Shown piece after piece: positions 15,262 through 24,081 of a DNA stretch of 43,018 nt. This stretch comes from Halobacteriovoraceae bacterium (GTDB taxonomy: Bacteria; Bdellovibrionota; Bacteriovoracia; Bacteriovoracales; Bacteriovoracaceae): the NCBI GenBank assembly GCA_002706205.1, contig PAKC01000015.1, positions 1-43,018 of the forward strand, given 5' to 3'. How positions within the stretch are numbered: position 1 is the first letter of the stretch; every line of letters begins with the position of its first letter. Both the position numbers and the translations under genes were made by a program. The notes under the pieces were generated by a model, which was not told the DNA's origin, searched no databases, and saw only the letters and a list, made by a program, of their open reading frames with translations.

Positions 15262-16068
15262 GTGATTAACCTATTTAGTTTATTTGGAAATTTCAATTTT
15301 TCCGATTTTGTCGATATTTGTGTCGTCTCTTTTATTCTTTATCGTTTTTTTGCCATTATTCAAGGAACCAGATCTGTTCAAGTCTTGGTGGGAACAGCAG
15401 CGATTACCACTATGTATTGGTTTAGTTTAAGTTTTGAACTTTATTCGCTCAATTGGTTACTAAAGAACTTTTTTGATTATTTTTTTGTTATTCTTATTAT
15501 TCTCTTTCAAGAACAGATACGTTCCGCTTTGGCCATGTTTGGAAATGCTAGGGTTTTTGGAAGGAAAAAAGAAGATATTTATAATGAGCAAATAGAAGAA
15601 GTTGTTTCAGCATGTTCAGCTTTAAGTCGAGAAAAAACTGGTGCTCTTATTGTTTTTGAAAGATATCATGGACTTTTGAACTACTCATCTACGGGAACTA
15701 AAATAGATAGCAAAATTCACTCTGATATTCTTTATTCCATTTTTCAATTAAATTCTCCTTTGCATGATGGGGCGGCCATTATTTCACAGGATAGAATATT
15801 AGCAGTAGGGTGTTTTTTACCTTTATCTAAAAATGTAGATCTTGATAGGCATTTGGGAACAAGACATAGGGCCGCAGTAGGTATCTCTGAGGTTTCTGAT
15901 GCCTTAGTTGTAACTGTAAGTGAAGAGTCAGGAAAAATGAGTGTCTGTGTAAATGGGCAATTTTTAGAGTGTGAAGATGAAAAACAGCTTCGAAGGCAGT
16001 TGCGCCACAATCTTTATCATTCGCGGCGAGAAATAGATTCACTTCGAACTCGAGAGAGGGTGACATGA
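15262..16068 (+). CDS. cdaA: diadenylate cyclase CdaA
   Basis: CdaA makes the second messenger c-di-AMP from two ATP. Three hydrophobic segments occupy the first 80 residues, and the DAC domain follows. Its catalytic motifs are complete: LHDGAAII (DGA) and GTRHRAAVG (RHR). The length of 268 matches the family. The start is GTG at 15262 with AAGGA upstream. It overlaps cdaR by 4 bases and begins the cdaA-cdaR-glmM run, an arrangement conserved in Firmicutes and found elsewhere. c-di-AMP usually controls potassium and osmolyte transport and wall homeostasis; the receptors here are unknown. Confidence 0.96.
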   Translation: MINLFSLFGNFNFSDFVDICVVSFILYRFFAIIQGTRSVQVLVGTAAITTMYWFSLSFELYSLNWLLKNFFDYFFVILIILFQEQIRSALAMFGNARVFGRKKEDIYNEQIEEVVSACSALSREKTGALIVFERYHGLLNYSSTGTKIDSKIHSDILYSIFQLNSPLHDGAAIISQDRILAVGCFLPLSKNVDLDRHLGTRHRAAVGISEVSDALVVTVSEESGKMSVCVNGQFLECEDEKQLRRQLRHNLYHSRREIDSLRTRERVT

Positions 16069-16976
16069 AAAGGGCCATTTTAAGAAAAAATATTTGGCTT
16101 AAAGCCTTTTCAGTTTTTGCCAGTATTTTTATATGGATGTATGTTGTCAGTTCTGCAGAAATTGAAGTCAATAAGTCTATCCCTATAGCCATTGAACTTC
16201 CTCAAGAGCTTGCGATGAAAAATGAGATTATTAACCAAGTTAATTATCGTTTGAAAGGACCTGGCATTTTTGTACGCAAATTTGTGGATAAAAATTTAAA
16301 AATAAGAATTAAAAAAGAGAGTTATTTTAAGCGGGGAGTTCAAAAATACAGTATTGCCCTCGATAGTTATAAGTTTAAACTTCCTTTAGGGGTTGAATTA
16401 TTAAATATTGAACCACGTTATATTACTTTAGACTTAGAGAAAAAGATAAGTAAAAAAGTGAGAGTTGTCCCAAGTTTTTCTAATGAAATCCTTTCCTTAT
16501 ACAATATTAAAGATTTAAAAGTGACTCCCAAGAAGATAAAGGTATCAGGAGCTAGAAGTCTGGTGAATCGTCTTCAATTAATTGAAACTAAAACAATAAA
16601 TGAAATTCAAAATACCGCCCAAGGAAACCTTGTGGTAGGTTTACATAAAAACGATCCAAGATTAAGTTTTTTTACTGAAAGCGTTAATGTCAGTTATCAT
16701 ATACAATCCAAGACAATTTCAAAAAGTTTTTCTGAGATACCAATTATTTTTCAAAGTATGGAGTTGATCAAGCAAACCTCACATAAATTTGTGACTATTA
16801 CATTGGAAGGAGATGAGAAACTTATTAATGAGCTTGCACAAGACTCTATACAAGTTATTGCAAATATTCCCAAAGGAAGTCCTAAAAAATTAAAGCTGGA
16901 GTTGATTACTGATTTGCCAGAAGGTATAAAAGTAAGTGAAATAAATCCTAAGCTTATAGATATTGTATTGGAGTGA
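16065..16976 (+). CDS. cdaR: CdaR / YbbR-domain membrane-anchored regulator
   Basis: A 303-residue protein with one N-terminal transmembrane helix (about 10-30, WLKAFSVFASIFIWMYVVS) and a periplasmic part made of YbbR repeats. These show the pattern V..I.V...LP...., GP, and Y..DL...... KKV in successive strands, such as VNYRLKGPG, ITLDLEKKISKKVRVVP and KVSGARSLVNRL. In Gram-positive bacteria CdaR binds CdaA and modulates its activity. The start overlaps the cdaA stop by 4 bases, which supports stoichiometric production. Weak primary sequence conservation is normal for this family; the context makes the call firm. Confidence 0.9.
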   Translation: MKRAILRKNIWLKAFSVFASIFIWMYVVSSAEIEVNKSIPIAIELPQELAMKNEIINQVNYRLKGPGIFVRKFVDKNLKIRIKKESYFKRGVQKYSIALDSYKFKLPLGVELLNIEPRYITLDLEKKISKKVRVVPSFSNEILSLYNIKDLKVTPKKIKVSGARSLVNRLQLIETKTINEIQNTAQGNLVVGLHKNDPRLSFFTESVNVSYHIQSKTISKSFSEIPIIFQSMELIKQTSHKFVTITLEGDEKLINELAQDSIQVIANIPKGSPKKLKLELITDLPEGIKVSEINPKLIDIVLE

Positions 16977-16980
16977 TGAA

Positions 16981-18345
16981 ATGAATAAAAGAAAGTTATT
17001 TGGGACTGATGGGATAAGAGGACGGGCCAATGTCTATCCGATGACTGGCGAGGTCGCCTTTGCTTTAGGTCGCGCTGTAACTGCCCACTTTCAAAAATTT
17101 AGTAAAAATAAAACCCCTATTATCATTATTGGAAAAGATACCAGGTTGAGTTGTTATATGTTAGAGCAAGCTTTTTCAGCTGGTGTTTGTTCTCAGGGAG
17201 GAAGAGCAATATTGACAGGCCCTTTACCTACTCCAGGTGTCGCTTTTGTGACTCAATCTATGCGTGCAGATGCCGGTGTTATGATAAGTGCTTCTCATAA
17301 TGTTTTTTCTGATAATGGGATCAAAATTTTTGATCGAACCGGGCATAAACTTCCTGATGATGTTGAGTATGAACTTGAAAAAATGGTGCTTAATTCGGAA
17401 CTCGTTCCTAAAAAACTGGATGATGAGTTGGGAAATGCTAAAAGATTAGATGAGGTTGTTGGTAGATATATTGTTAAAGTTAAGCAAGCTCTTTCTGATG
17501 AGTATAGTTTAGAGGGAATGAGAATTGTCGTTGATGGGGCCAATGGTGCTGGGTATAAAGTTGCTCCCATGGCGTTTCAAGAACTAGGCGCAGAAGTTAT
17601 TGCTATTGGAAACCAACCTAATGGGACAAATATTAATGAAGGCGTTGGGGCTTTACATCCTGAGTTTTGTAGCGAAATGGTTCGCAAATATAGAGCAGAT
17701 TTAGGGATTTGTTTAGATGGTGATGGAGATCGAATTGTTATTATTGATAGTTCTGGGACCATTTTAGATGGAGATAAATTAATTGGTATCTTAGCAAAAT
17801 TTCTCATTGAAACGAAGCAACTTGGCACTCATAACGAAGTTGTCGGAACGGTAATGAGTAATTTTGGGCTAGAAAAATATGTTCAAACGCTTGGAGGAAA
17901 ATTTATTCGAACTAAAGTGGGTGATCGTTATATTGTAGAAAGAATGTTGGATCAAGAGTCTGTTTTTGGTGGAGAGCCTAGTGGGCATATCATTTTTAAG
18001 AATTTTTCGACAACAGGTGATGGAATTTTAGCGGCCCTAAAAGTTATTGAGTGTATGAAATATTATAATAAACCTCTAGTTGAGTTAAGTCATGAGATTC
18101 CATTGGTTCCGCAAAGTCTAATTAATGTAAAAGTTAAGGAGAAGAAAGACTTTGAGACTTTGTCTAAGTTACAAGTGGCGATTAAAGAAGTTGAGTCAGA
18201 CTTAAAAAACGCTGGAAGAATTCTTTTACGTTACTCAGGGACAGAAAACTTGGCCAGGGTTATGGTTGAAGGTGAAGATGCCAACTTAGTGCTTAAGAGT
18301 AGTCAAAAAATTGCAAATATTCTTAAACAAGAAATTGGGGCATAG
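16981..18345 (+). CDS. glmM: phosphoglucosamine mutase GlmM
   Basis: GlmM converts glucosamine-6-phosphate to glucosamine-1-phosphate for UDP-GlcNAc and thus peptidoglycan and LPS. It has the start LFGTDGIRGRAN, the phosphoserine loop MISASHNVFSDNGIK, the metal loop DGDGDR, the sugar loop GGEPSGH and the phosphate-binding RYSGTEN. I take ATG 16981 (GGAG about nine bases upstream, 454 codons) rather than an upstream in-frame start at 16963, which lies inside cdaR. It is the third gene of the c-di-AMP run; in Gram-positive species GlmM also binds and inhibits CdaA. Confidence 0.96.
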   Translation: MNKRKLFGTDGIRGRANVYPMTGEVAFALGRAVTAHFQKFSKNKTPIIIIGKDTRLSCYMLEQAFSAGVCSQGGRAILTGPLPTPGVAFVTQSMRADAGVMISASHNVFSDNGIKIFDRTGHKLPDDVEYELEKMVLNSELVPKKLDDELGNAKRLDEVVGRYIVKVKQALSDEYSLEGMRIVVDGANGAGYKVAPMAFQELGAEVIAIGNQPNGTNINEGVGALHPEFCSEMVRKYRADLGICLDGDGDRIVIIDSSGTILDGDKLIGILAKFLIETKQLGTHNEVVGTVMSNFGLEKYVQTLGGKFIRTKVGDRYIVERMLDQESVFGGEPSGHIIFKNFSTTGDGILAALKVIECMKYYNKPLVELSHEIPLVPQSLINVKVKEKKDFETLSKLQVAIKEVESDLKNAGRILLRYSGTENLARVMVEGEDANLVLKSSQKIANILKQEIGA

Positions 18346-18354
18346 GGGGAGCGC

Positions 18355-19104
18355 ATGCAAAAGCCTCGTCTAGGCGTTAATATTGATCATGTGGCGACAT
18401 TAAGACAGGCCCGTGGAGAAGTGTATCCTAGTGTGGTTAAAGCCGCTAAGGAAGTTATTGCCAGTGGCGCCGAGCAAATTACAATGCATTTGCGAGAGGA
18501 TCGACGTCATATCCAAGACCACGATATGTTTGAGGTCAAAAAAATTACTGATCAGGCGCAAATCCCTTTGAATTTTGAGATGGGGGCCAATGCTGATATT
18601 TTAGCTATCGCATGTGAAGTTAAACCTCAATGGGTTTGTTTGGTTCCTGAAAAAAGAGAAGAAAAAACAACAGAGGGGGGATTGGATTTATTGTCACAGG
18701 AAAACTTTTCTAAAATTAAGTTTGCTTGTGAGCAGCTTAAGGAGCATATTCCAAATCTTAAAATTTCTCTCTTTGTAGAGGCCAATATTGATATTCTTAA
18801 AAAATGTATTGAACTTGGTGTTGATGCTGTTGAAATTCACACCGGTGATTACGCAATTGCTTTTAACCAGCAAAAGGATATTCAAGATTATCTGACCCAG
18901 TTTGAGTGTGCCTATAATTTTTTAGCTGATACAGGCATTGGATTTCACGCAGGACATGGACTGACAGATGAAAGTTTAAGACCTTTAGTTGATCAAGGCC
19001 ATTTTAGTGAATACAATATTGGACATTGGATTATAAGTCAGAGTGTATTTGAGGGACTTAAAAGCGTAGTGAAGCGTTTAAATAGCATTTTAGAAAAAGG
19101 TTAA
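18355..19104 (+). CDS. pdxJ: pyridoxine 5'-phosphate synthase PdxJ
   Basis: PdxJ condenses 1-deoxyxylulose-5-phosphate with aminoacetone-phosphate to make pyridoxine 5'-phosphate. The family signature LGVNIDHVATLRQARG is at the N-terminus. HLREDRRHIQ, the glutamate of NFEMGAN, VCLVPEKREE, EIHTGDYA and GFHAGHGL follow, completing the TIM barrel. The length of 249 is slightly above usual. The start is ATG at 18355 behind GGGGGAG, 9 bases after glmM, and the stop is 2 bases before the nnr gene. Its place after glmM is probably transcriptional only. Confidence 0.96.
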   Translation: MQKPRLGVNIDHVATLRQARGEVYPSVVKAAKEVIASGAEQITMHLREDRRHIQDHDMFEVKKITDQAQIPLNFEMGANADILAIACEVKPQWVCLVPEKREEKTTEGGLDLLSQENFSKIKFACEQLKEHIPNLKISLFVEANIDILKKCIELGVDAVEIHTGDYAIAFNQQKDIQDYLTQFECAYNFLADTGIGFHAGHGLTDESLRPLVDQGHFSEYNIGHWIISQSVFEGLKSVVKRLNSILEKG

Positions 19105-19106
19105 AA

Positions 19107-20711
19107 ATGAGAATTGTTTCAAACCAAGAAATGGTAGAAATTGAAAAGATTACTAAAGATGAATATTTTTTAACAGAAGAGATCATTATTGAAAATGTTG
19201 GAGTTCAAGGGGCTAAAACTATCCTCAATACAGTTGATGAACATCTCTTACAAAGTGAAGTTATCTTTTTAGCAGGAAAAGGCAATAATGCTTCAGATGG
19301 TGTGGCCATCGCAAGACATCTAGCTAACTATGGGCTTAAGTGTCGCGTTTTTATTCTTTTCAGTGAAGGAGAATGTAAAGAAGCTTTAACAGCTCAATTG
19401 AAAATGGCCAAGGCTTATGGTGTTGCTGTTAATTATATTGATAGTGCTTTTCAATTATCTAGTTATTTTGAACAAGTTCAACCAAGCTTAGTTGTTGATT
19501 GTTTGTTTGGCACTGGTGTTCAACTTCCTTTAAGTAATTTTATGTATGAGGTTATTGATTATATTAACGGACATACGGAATATATTATCTCAGTTGATAT
19601 TCCTTCGGGAGTAGAGGGGGATACTGGCTTTATTCAAGGGAATGCTTTTAGAGCAGATATGACTTTAGCTGTTGGTTTTTCAAAGCTTGGTCATTATGTT
19701 GCAGATGGAGCCCGCTACACGGGAGAGCTCTTTGTTTTAGATGTAGGTTTTCCAAACTCTTTAGCCACAAAAGGCGATAAGTTTTTACTAAGACCTGAGC
19801 ATATGATCGACTTAGTTAATCATCGAGATAAATTTGGAGATAAAAAAGTTTTTGGCCATTCTTTGGTTATTGGTGGTTCCCATGGCCTTACTGGTGCGGC
19901 CTCACTTGCTGCACAAGCTTCATTGCGGGTTGGTTCAGGTTTAGTGACAGCGGCCACTTGGGAGCCACAGTATCAAGAAATGATTTCCAGACTTATTCCG
20001 GAAATTATGACAGGTTATATTCCATTAGAAGTCAATAAATGGGATCGCTTGATAAAAGATTTGAATAAGTATTCTTCAATAGTTATTGGCCCAGGCTTGG
20101 CCAGATCTAGCCGTGCAAGAAGACTGGTGTTAGAAGTTCTTAATAATTTTGATGGGCCAGTGATTATCGATGCAGATGCAATTCATGTTCTTAAACTCAA
20201 TGAAGATAAAAAAGTTTTTACAGTAAGAAATGCTCCTACCATTTTAACTCCACACTTTGGAGAGTTTGCCAAGTTTACTGGTATTAGTTATGAGGAACTC
20301 TTGCGGCGACCGGTTGATAGCCTTAAAGATTTAGTGGAGCAAATCAACTGCACTGTGGTTTTAAAAGGTCCCTGTACATTTTTAGGCTGTACCGATGGGA
20401 GTGTTTATTTTAATTATTCACCTAATGATGGAATGGCCACAGGTGGAGCAGGAGATGTTCTAGCAGGTATTTTAGGTGGACTTTTAGGACAGGATCCCCA
20501 TGTGAAAGATAAAGCTCCTTTAATTCAACGTTATGATGCTTTCAATAGAACAGTGGCAGTAGGTATTTACTTGCATTCATTGGCCGGTAAGTATGCAGCA
20601 GCAAATGATGGTGTAAGAGGAATGTCTGCCGTCTCATTAATTAATTCTCTACCTAAAGCTTTTAGTGCTTTAGATGCAGATATTGATGAAGTGATTAAAA
20701 AACCTCTCTAA
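19107..20711 (+). CDS. nnr: bifunctional NAD(P)H-hydrate epimerase/dehydratase (Nnr)
   Basis: This enzyme repairs hydrated NAD(P)H. The N-terminal domain (about 1-215, YjeF_N) is the epimerase, with AGKGNNASDGVAIARHL, DCLFGTGV and VDIPSGVEGDTG. The C-terminal domain (about 235-534, YjeF_C) is the ADP-dependent dehydratase of ribokinase fold, with GGSHGLTGAASLAAQASLR, DADAIHVL, TPHFGEFAKFTG and NDGMATGGAGDVLAG holding the catalytic aspartate. 534 residues is typical for the fused form. It begins two bases after pdxJ and precedes tsaE by 16 bases, so it is part of the same operon. Confidence 0.95.
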   Translation: MRIVSNQEMVEIEKITKDEYFLTEEIIIENVGVQGAKTILNTVDEHLLQSEVIFLAGKGNNASDGVAIARHLANYGLKCRVFILFSEGECKEALTAQLKMAKAYGVAVNYIDSAFQLSSYFEQVQPSLVVDCLFGTGVQLPLSNFMYEVIDYINGHTEYIISVDIPSGVEGDTGFIQGNAFRADMTLAVGFSKLGHYVADGARYTGELFVLDVGFPNSLATKGDKFLLRPEHMIDLVNHRDKFGDKKVFGHSLVIGGSHGLTGAASLAAQASLRVGSGLVTAATWEPQYQEMISRLIPEIMTGYIPLEVNKWDRLIKDLNKYSSIVIGPGLARSSRARRLVLEVLNNFDGPVIIDADAIHVLKLNEDKKVFTVRNAPTILTPHFGEFAKFTGISYEELLRRPVDSLKDLVEQINCTVVLKGPCTFLGCTDGSVYFNYSPNDGMATGGAGDVLAGILGGLLGQDPHVKDKAPLIQRYDAFNRTVAVGIYLHSLAGKYAAANDGVRGMSAVSLINSLPKAFSALDADIDEVIKKPL

Positions 20712-20727
20712 CAAAAGGTTTACGCAG

Positions 20728-21183
20728 ATGCGAGAAAAAGAAATTCGTGCTTGGAAAAAAGTGTATGAGGCCGACTTAGGCTATATTGCTTATGAGTTAA
20801 AAGAGCTGGTTGAGCCTCCGGCCATGATTCTTTTAGAGGGACCTTTAGGAGCAGGTAAAACGACTTTTTCTAAAATATTTATAGATAATGATGAAACGTT
20901 TTCACCTAGTTATTCTTTACTATCTGATACTAAAGATGTTTTGCATGGTGATTTTTACCGGCTTAAAACCCGTGAAGAAATCATTCATTTAGAACTTCCT
21001 TTGTATTTGGAAGATAAAAACTATTTTTTAGTGGAGTGGGGAAAGTCCTTATTACAAAGTATTGATAAAGAACTGCCAGAGGATTTTTCTCTTTATCTTT
21101 TAGAAATTTCTTTAAATGAACTCAAAGAATCTGAAGAAATTGAGTCTCGTAATTTTACTTTGTTTGAAATTTTAGAGGTCTAA
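20728..21183 (+). CDS. tsaE: tRNA t6A biosynthesis ATPase TsaE
   Basis: TsaE works with TsaB and TsaD to form threonylcarbamoyl-adenosine at position 37 of ANN-decoding tRNAs. The protein has the Walker A motif EGPLGAGKTTFSK, then SPSYSLL, HGDFYRL (the usual D.YRL) and VEWG, in the standard order. 151 residues is normal. The sequence begins MREKEIRAW after the 16-base gap from nnr. The pairing nnr-tsaE is common in bacteria (yjeF-yjeE). It appears to be the last gene of the operon that begins with cdaA; no clear terminator is visible after it. Confidence 0.93.
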   Translation: MREKEIRAWKKVYEADLGYIAYELKELVEPPAMILLEGPLGAGKTTFSKIFIDNDETFSPSYSLLSDTKDVLHGDFYRLKTREEIIHLELPLYLEDKNYFLVEWGKSLLQSIDKELPEDFSLYLLEISLNELKESEEIESRNFTLFEILEV

Positions 21184-21331
21184 GAAGCTTATATCTGAGT
21201 ATCTAGGTATATCTTTCCCTGTTGTGCACTGTATCTTGGAGTTTAGCCTTATATATAAAACCCTTTAATTTTAGTAGTTTAGCTTAGTTATTTGATGTAA
21301 GAAGTTTTTAAGGAATCTTTAGTAATAAACA

Positions 21332-21343
21332 GTTGACGTCAAC
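21332..21343. promoter_or_regulatory. perfect palindrome GTTGACGTCAAC
   Basis: The 12-base palindrome lies about 140 bases upstream of the Rrf2-family gene, within a 297-base gene-free stretch (21184-21480) after tsaE. Its TTGACG is followed after 18 bases by CATACT, so it could overlap a -35 box. It shares the TGACG half-site with the element at 21379-21397, consistent with an autoregulatory operator. Confidence 0.4.
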
Positions 21344-21378
21344 AACTAAAACAGGTCATACTTTATTAGAGATAAACT

Positions 21379-21397
21379 TGACGAACTGATTACGTCA
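21379..21397. promoter_or_regulatory. inverted repeat TGACG-N9-CGTCA
   Basis: The second TGACG/CGTCA arrangement is 36 bases downstream of the first. A further short palindrome, GGAAATTTCC, sits at 21421-21430 in the leader. The rest of the 21184-21480 stretch is AT-rich with no open frame that I trust. A good GGAGG ribosome site precedes the ATG at 21481. Confidence 0.35.
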
Positions 21398-21480
21398 GAT
21401 ATCTCATGGGATCAAAGGAAGGAAATTTCCCAAGTGTACAACAAATACAACTTGTTTAATTAGATTATGGAGGATGACAA

Positions 21481-22074
21481 ATGAGATTAACATCAAAAGG
21501 CCGTTACGCTGTTAGAGCAATGCTTGACCTTACATTTCACTCAAGTGGAAACCCAGTAAGACTTCAAGAAATTTCATCAAGACAAGCAATTTCGCTTCAC
21601 TATTTAGAGCAACTTTTTAGAAAGTTAAGAACTGGAAGAGTTGTTAAGTCGGTTAGAGGACCAGGTGGTGGATACGTTTTAGCTAGAAGCATGGATGAGA
21701 TTTCTGTAAAGGATATTCTTGAGTGTGTAGGTGAAAATATTAACCCTGCCAAAGATATTTCAGGACTACCTAGTTCAGGAGTAGAGGTTAAGGCCAATGA
21801 GGGTGAGACTACAAAAATTGATACGGTAGAGTTTCAATTAACTAGAGGTTTTTTTGAAAACCTTGGTATTTTAATGCAAGAATACCTTACAACAACAACA
21901 CTGGGTGACTTATCTAGAAAGTCTAGAGAAATGAACACATCAGCAATGAATAACTCTGCGACTAATATTGAAACAATTAACAATGCTGCTAATGGCGGAA
22001 CAAATACTGTCGAAACGGCTAATAATGAAACTGCTTCAGTCATTAGACCATCGCTAGGTGAAATGAACCAATAA
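21481..22074 (+). CDS. Rrf2-family transcription regulator without Fe-S cysteines
   Basis: The first 80 residues are an Rrf2/IscR winged helix: MRLTSKGRYAVRAMLDL, LQEISSRQAISLHYLEQLF (recognition helix) and VRGPGGGYVLAR. IscR holds its [2Fe-2S] cluster through three cysteines near residues 92-104; here the matching segment ECVGENINPAKDISGLPSSG has only one cysteine, so cluster binding of that type is unlikely. The C-terminal 45 residues form an Asn/Thr/Ala-rich low-complexity tail, unusual for the family. It stands just upstream of a cysteine desulfurase gene, as iscR does, but a separate -10 box lies between them. Confidence 0.88.
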   Translation: MRLTSKGRYAVRAMLDLTFHSSGNPVRLQEISSRQAISLHYLEQLFRKLRTGRVVKSVRGPGGGYVLARSMDEISVKDILECVGENINPAKDISGLPSSGVEVKANEGETTKIDTVEFQLTRGFFENLGILMQEYLTTTTLGDLSRKSREMNTSAMNNSATNIETINNAANGGTNTVETANNETASVIRPSLGEMNQ

Positions 22075-22115
22075 GTAATTATTGGAAAAGTGGTAATTGT
22101 TCCGTGTTTTTTTCT

Positions 22116-22121
22116 TATAAT
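22116..22121 (+). promoter_or_regulatory. -10 box before the cysteine desulfurase gene
   Basis: A perfect TATAAT would start transcription near 22128. That is downstream of the ATG at 22124 but before the ATG at 22139, so it supports 22139 as the real start with a leader of about 11 bases. The -35 is weak. Confidence 0.4.
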
Positions 22122-22138
22122 TTATGTATAAGAAGAGC

Positions 22139-23254
22139 ATGGATAAAATAAATCGCATATTTTTAGATTATAATTCAACATCCCCATTAGCAGAAAATAT
22201 CAAAAATTTTCTTGCTGATGGGGATTTTTTTAATGCTAATCCATCATCTCAGCATTTAGCTGGAAAAAAAGTGGCCAGGAAAATTAAAGAGGCAACTGAC
22301 TTTTTTTTTGATTATTTTGGCCTTTCACAAAAAGAATTTAATTTATTTTATCATTCGGGTGCATCAGAGGGAATTAATACCCTTTTAAATTTATCTAAAG
22401 AAGATGCCTTGATATATTTAACGACTGATCATGCTGTTTTACATGCCATTGCTGAGCACCTCAATAAAAGAGGAGTTAAAACGATTGCTTTACCAGTTAA
22501 TCACGCAGGTCAGTTTAGCTTAGAATCATTAGCTAATGCCTTAAAAGAAATCTCAGTCTCTGGAGATATTTGGTTCAATTTTACTTATATGAATAATGAG
22601 ACTGGTCTTATTTTAGATCTAGGTCTTATCCAAGAAATTAAAAAATTGGGCGCAATTAAAGTCCATGTCGATGCAGCGCAAATAGTTGGAAAGTTTAAGA
22701 ACTTTCAACAATTGGCCAATACGGCAGATGCCTATACTTTTTCTGGGCATAAGTTTGGCGCTTTAAAAGGCTGTGGATTGAGCTTTGTGAAAAAAAGCAT
22801 TTGCGTGAAACCTCTCATCCTAGGGGGAGGTCAACAGAATTCTATTCGCTCTGGAACTATGAATACGACAGGTATTTTATCGATGAAATTGGCCTTAGAA
22901 CAAATGGATAGCCGTGAACTTACTTTAGTGAAGGAACTTAAAGACAAAATAATCGATGAGTTAAAAACTAACTCACAAATTATGATCATCGAAAATAGTT
23001 CTTATAATACTCTTTGTCTTATGCATAAAACCTTAAAGTCTGACGTTTTATTGGTACATTTTGATATGGCCGGTTTAGATATTAGTATTGGCTCTGCTTG
23101 TGCCTCTGGAACAAAAGAACCAAGTTTTGTTTTACACGCCATGGGGTATACTGATTATGCAGACAAAACCGTTCGTCTCTCTCTAGGTCCAGGAAATTTA
23201 AAACAAGCTGATGTTATTTTAGAGCGGCTAAAAAGCATAAACTCTCATTTATGA
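22139..23254 (+). CDS. PLP-dependent cysteine desulfurase (NifS/IscS-like)
   Basis: The enzyme releases sulfur from cysteine as a persulfide for Fe-S cluster or tRNA thiolation. Visible features are FLDYNSTSP at the start, NANPSSQH, the substrate-side YHSGASEG, HVDAAQIVGK, the PLP lysine in SGHKFGALKGCG, IRSGTMN and the catalytic cysteine in GSACASGTKEPS. The short active-site loop is of the class I type. At about 371 residues it is a little shorter than IscS. No iscU follows; the next gene is MetE-like with a 4-base overlap, which argues against a standard isc operon and leaves the sulfur acceptor open. Confidence 0.9.
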   Translation: MDKINRIFLDYNSTSPLAENIKNFLADGDFFNANPSSQHLAGKKVARKIKEATDFFFDYFGLSQKEFNLFYHSGASEGINTLLNLSKEDALIYLTTDHAVLHAIAEHLNKRGVKTIALPVNHAGQFSLESLANALKEISVSGDIWFNFTYMNNETGLILDLGLIQEIKKLGAIKVHVDAAQIVGKFKNFQQLANTADAYTFSGHKFGALKGCGLSFVKKSICVKPLILGGGQQNSIRSGTMNTTGILSMKLALEQMDSRELTLVKELKDKIIDELKTNSQIMIIENSSYNTLCLMHKTLKSDVLLVHFDMAGLDISIGSACASGTKEPSFVLHAMGYTDYADKTVRLSLGPGNLKQADVILERLKSINSHL

Positions 23255-24081
23255 ACTCAGTCTTTACAACTCATATAGGCTCTTTACCTTTTAGATCACT
23301 TAGGGCTGCATTTGATTATACAATGAAATTTGATATCCCGGTTTTGTTTTCTTTACCTGCTTTGGGTAAAGAGCATTTTATGGGAAATGATTTATGTTGT
23401 GGTCTTGATCTTATTGAAGAAAAGCATTTTAATCAATTCGGTGCTTTAATTTTAAAGAAAAACTTTTGGCAAGAAACAAAAAAGTTTAATCCTCCTTTTT
23501 TAGAAGAATTTCTAAAGCATATAGAAAAAGAAAAAAAACCTTTATTTAAATATCAATTGATTGGCCCTTATACTCTATTTCAAATATTAGAGGCAAATGA
23601 GCTTTCCTTTAAAAATTTTTGCAGTTATTTATTTCCAATTTATGAGGAGATAATACAAAGACTTGCTCGTGAGGGGCTTGGATTTTTTATGTTTGATGAA
23701 CCTTCTTTGGCAACGGCTTCAAAAAATCAAATTTTATACTTAAAAAGCTATTATAATCATTTTAGTATTCAAGGTGTTAAAATAGGTATCCATACTTGCT
23801 CTAAGCTTACTCCTTTTACTTATAATCTACTTAATCAGACTTGTTATCTTCATGTGGACTATTCTTTATATTCGATTCATGAATTAAGACAGTTTAAAGC
23901 TATTGGAGCAATTGGTATTTCAAAGGGTTACGACTTAGTGTCAGTAATTGATGGCGGTTTTAGAGAGAAATTAAATGACACTTGTTTAATTGCACCTAGT
24001 TGTGGCCTTTATTTTGAAAAAATGAATGATCTTGATTGTGTTTTCAATCACTTAAATTTAACTAAAGAAAAAATGCTTTGA
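23251..24081 (+). CDS. MetE C-terminal domain-like (cobalamin-independent methionine synthase family)
   Basis: A 276-residue stand-alone barrel that resembles the catalytic domain of MetE. It shows TTHIGSLPF at the start, LIGPYTLF (104-111), MFDEPSLA (147-154), IHTCSK (H181, C183) and APSCGLYF (C251). The His, Cys and second Cys correspond to zinc ligands that activate the thiol substrate in MetE. It lacks the N-terminal half of MetE, so the methyl donor may differ from methyl-tetrahydrofolate polyglutamate. It overlaps the cysteine desulfurase gene by 4 bases (ATGA), so sulfur chemistry may be coupled. True substrates are unknown. Confidence 0.8.
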   Translation: MNSVFTTHIGSLPFRSLRAAFDYTMKFDIPVLFSLPALGKEHFMGNDLCCGLDLIEEKHFNQFGALILKKNFWQETKKFNPPFLEEFLKHIEKEKKPLFKYQLIGPYTLFQILEANELSFKNFCSYLFPIYEEIIQRLAREGLGFFMFDEPSLATASKNQILYLKSYYNHFSIQGVKIGIHTCSKLTPFTYNLLNQTCYLHVDYSLYSIHELRQFKAIGAIGISKGYDLVSVIDGGFREKLNDTCLIAPSCGLYFEKMNDLDCVFNHLNLTKEKML

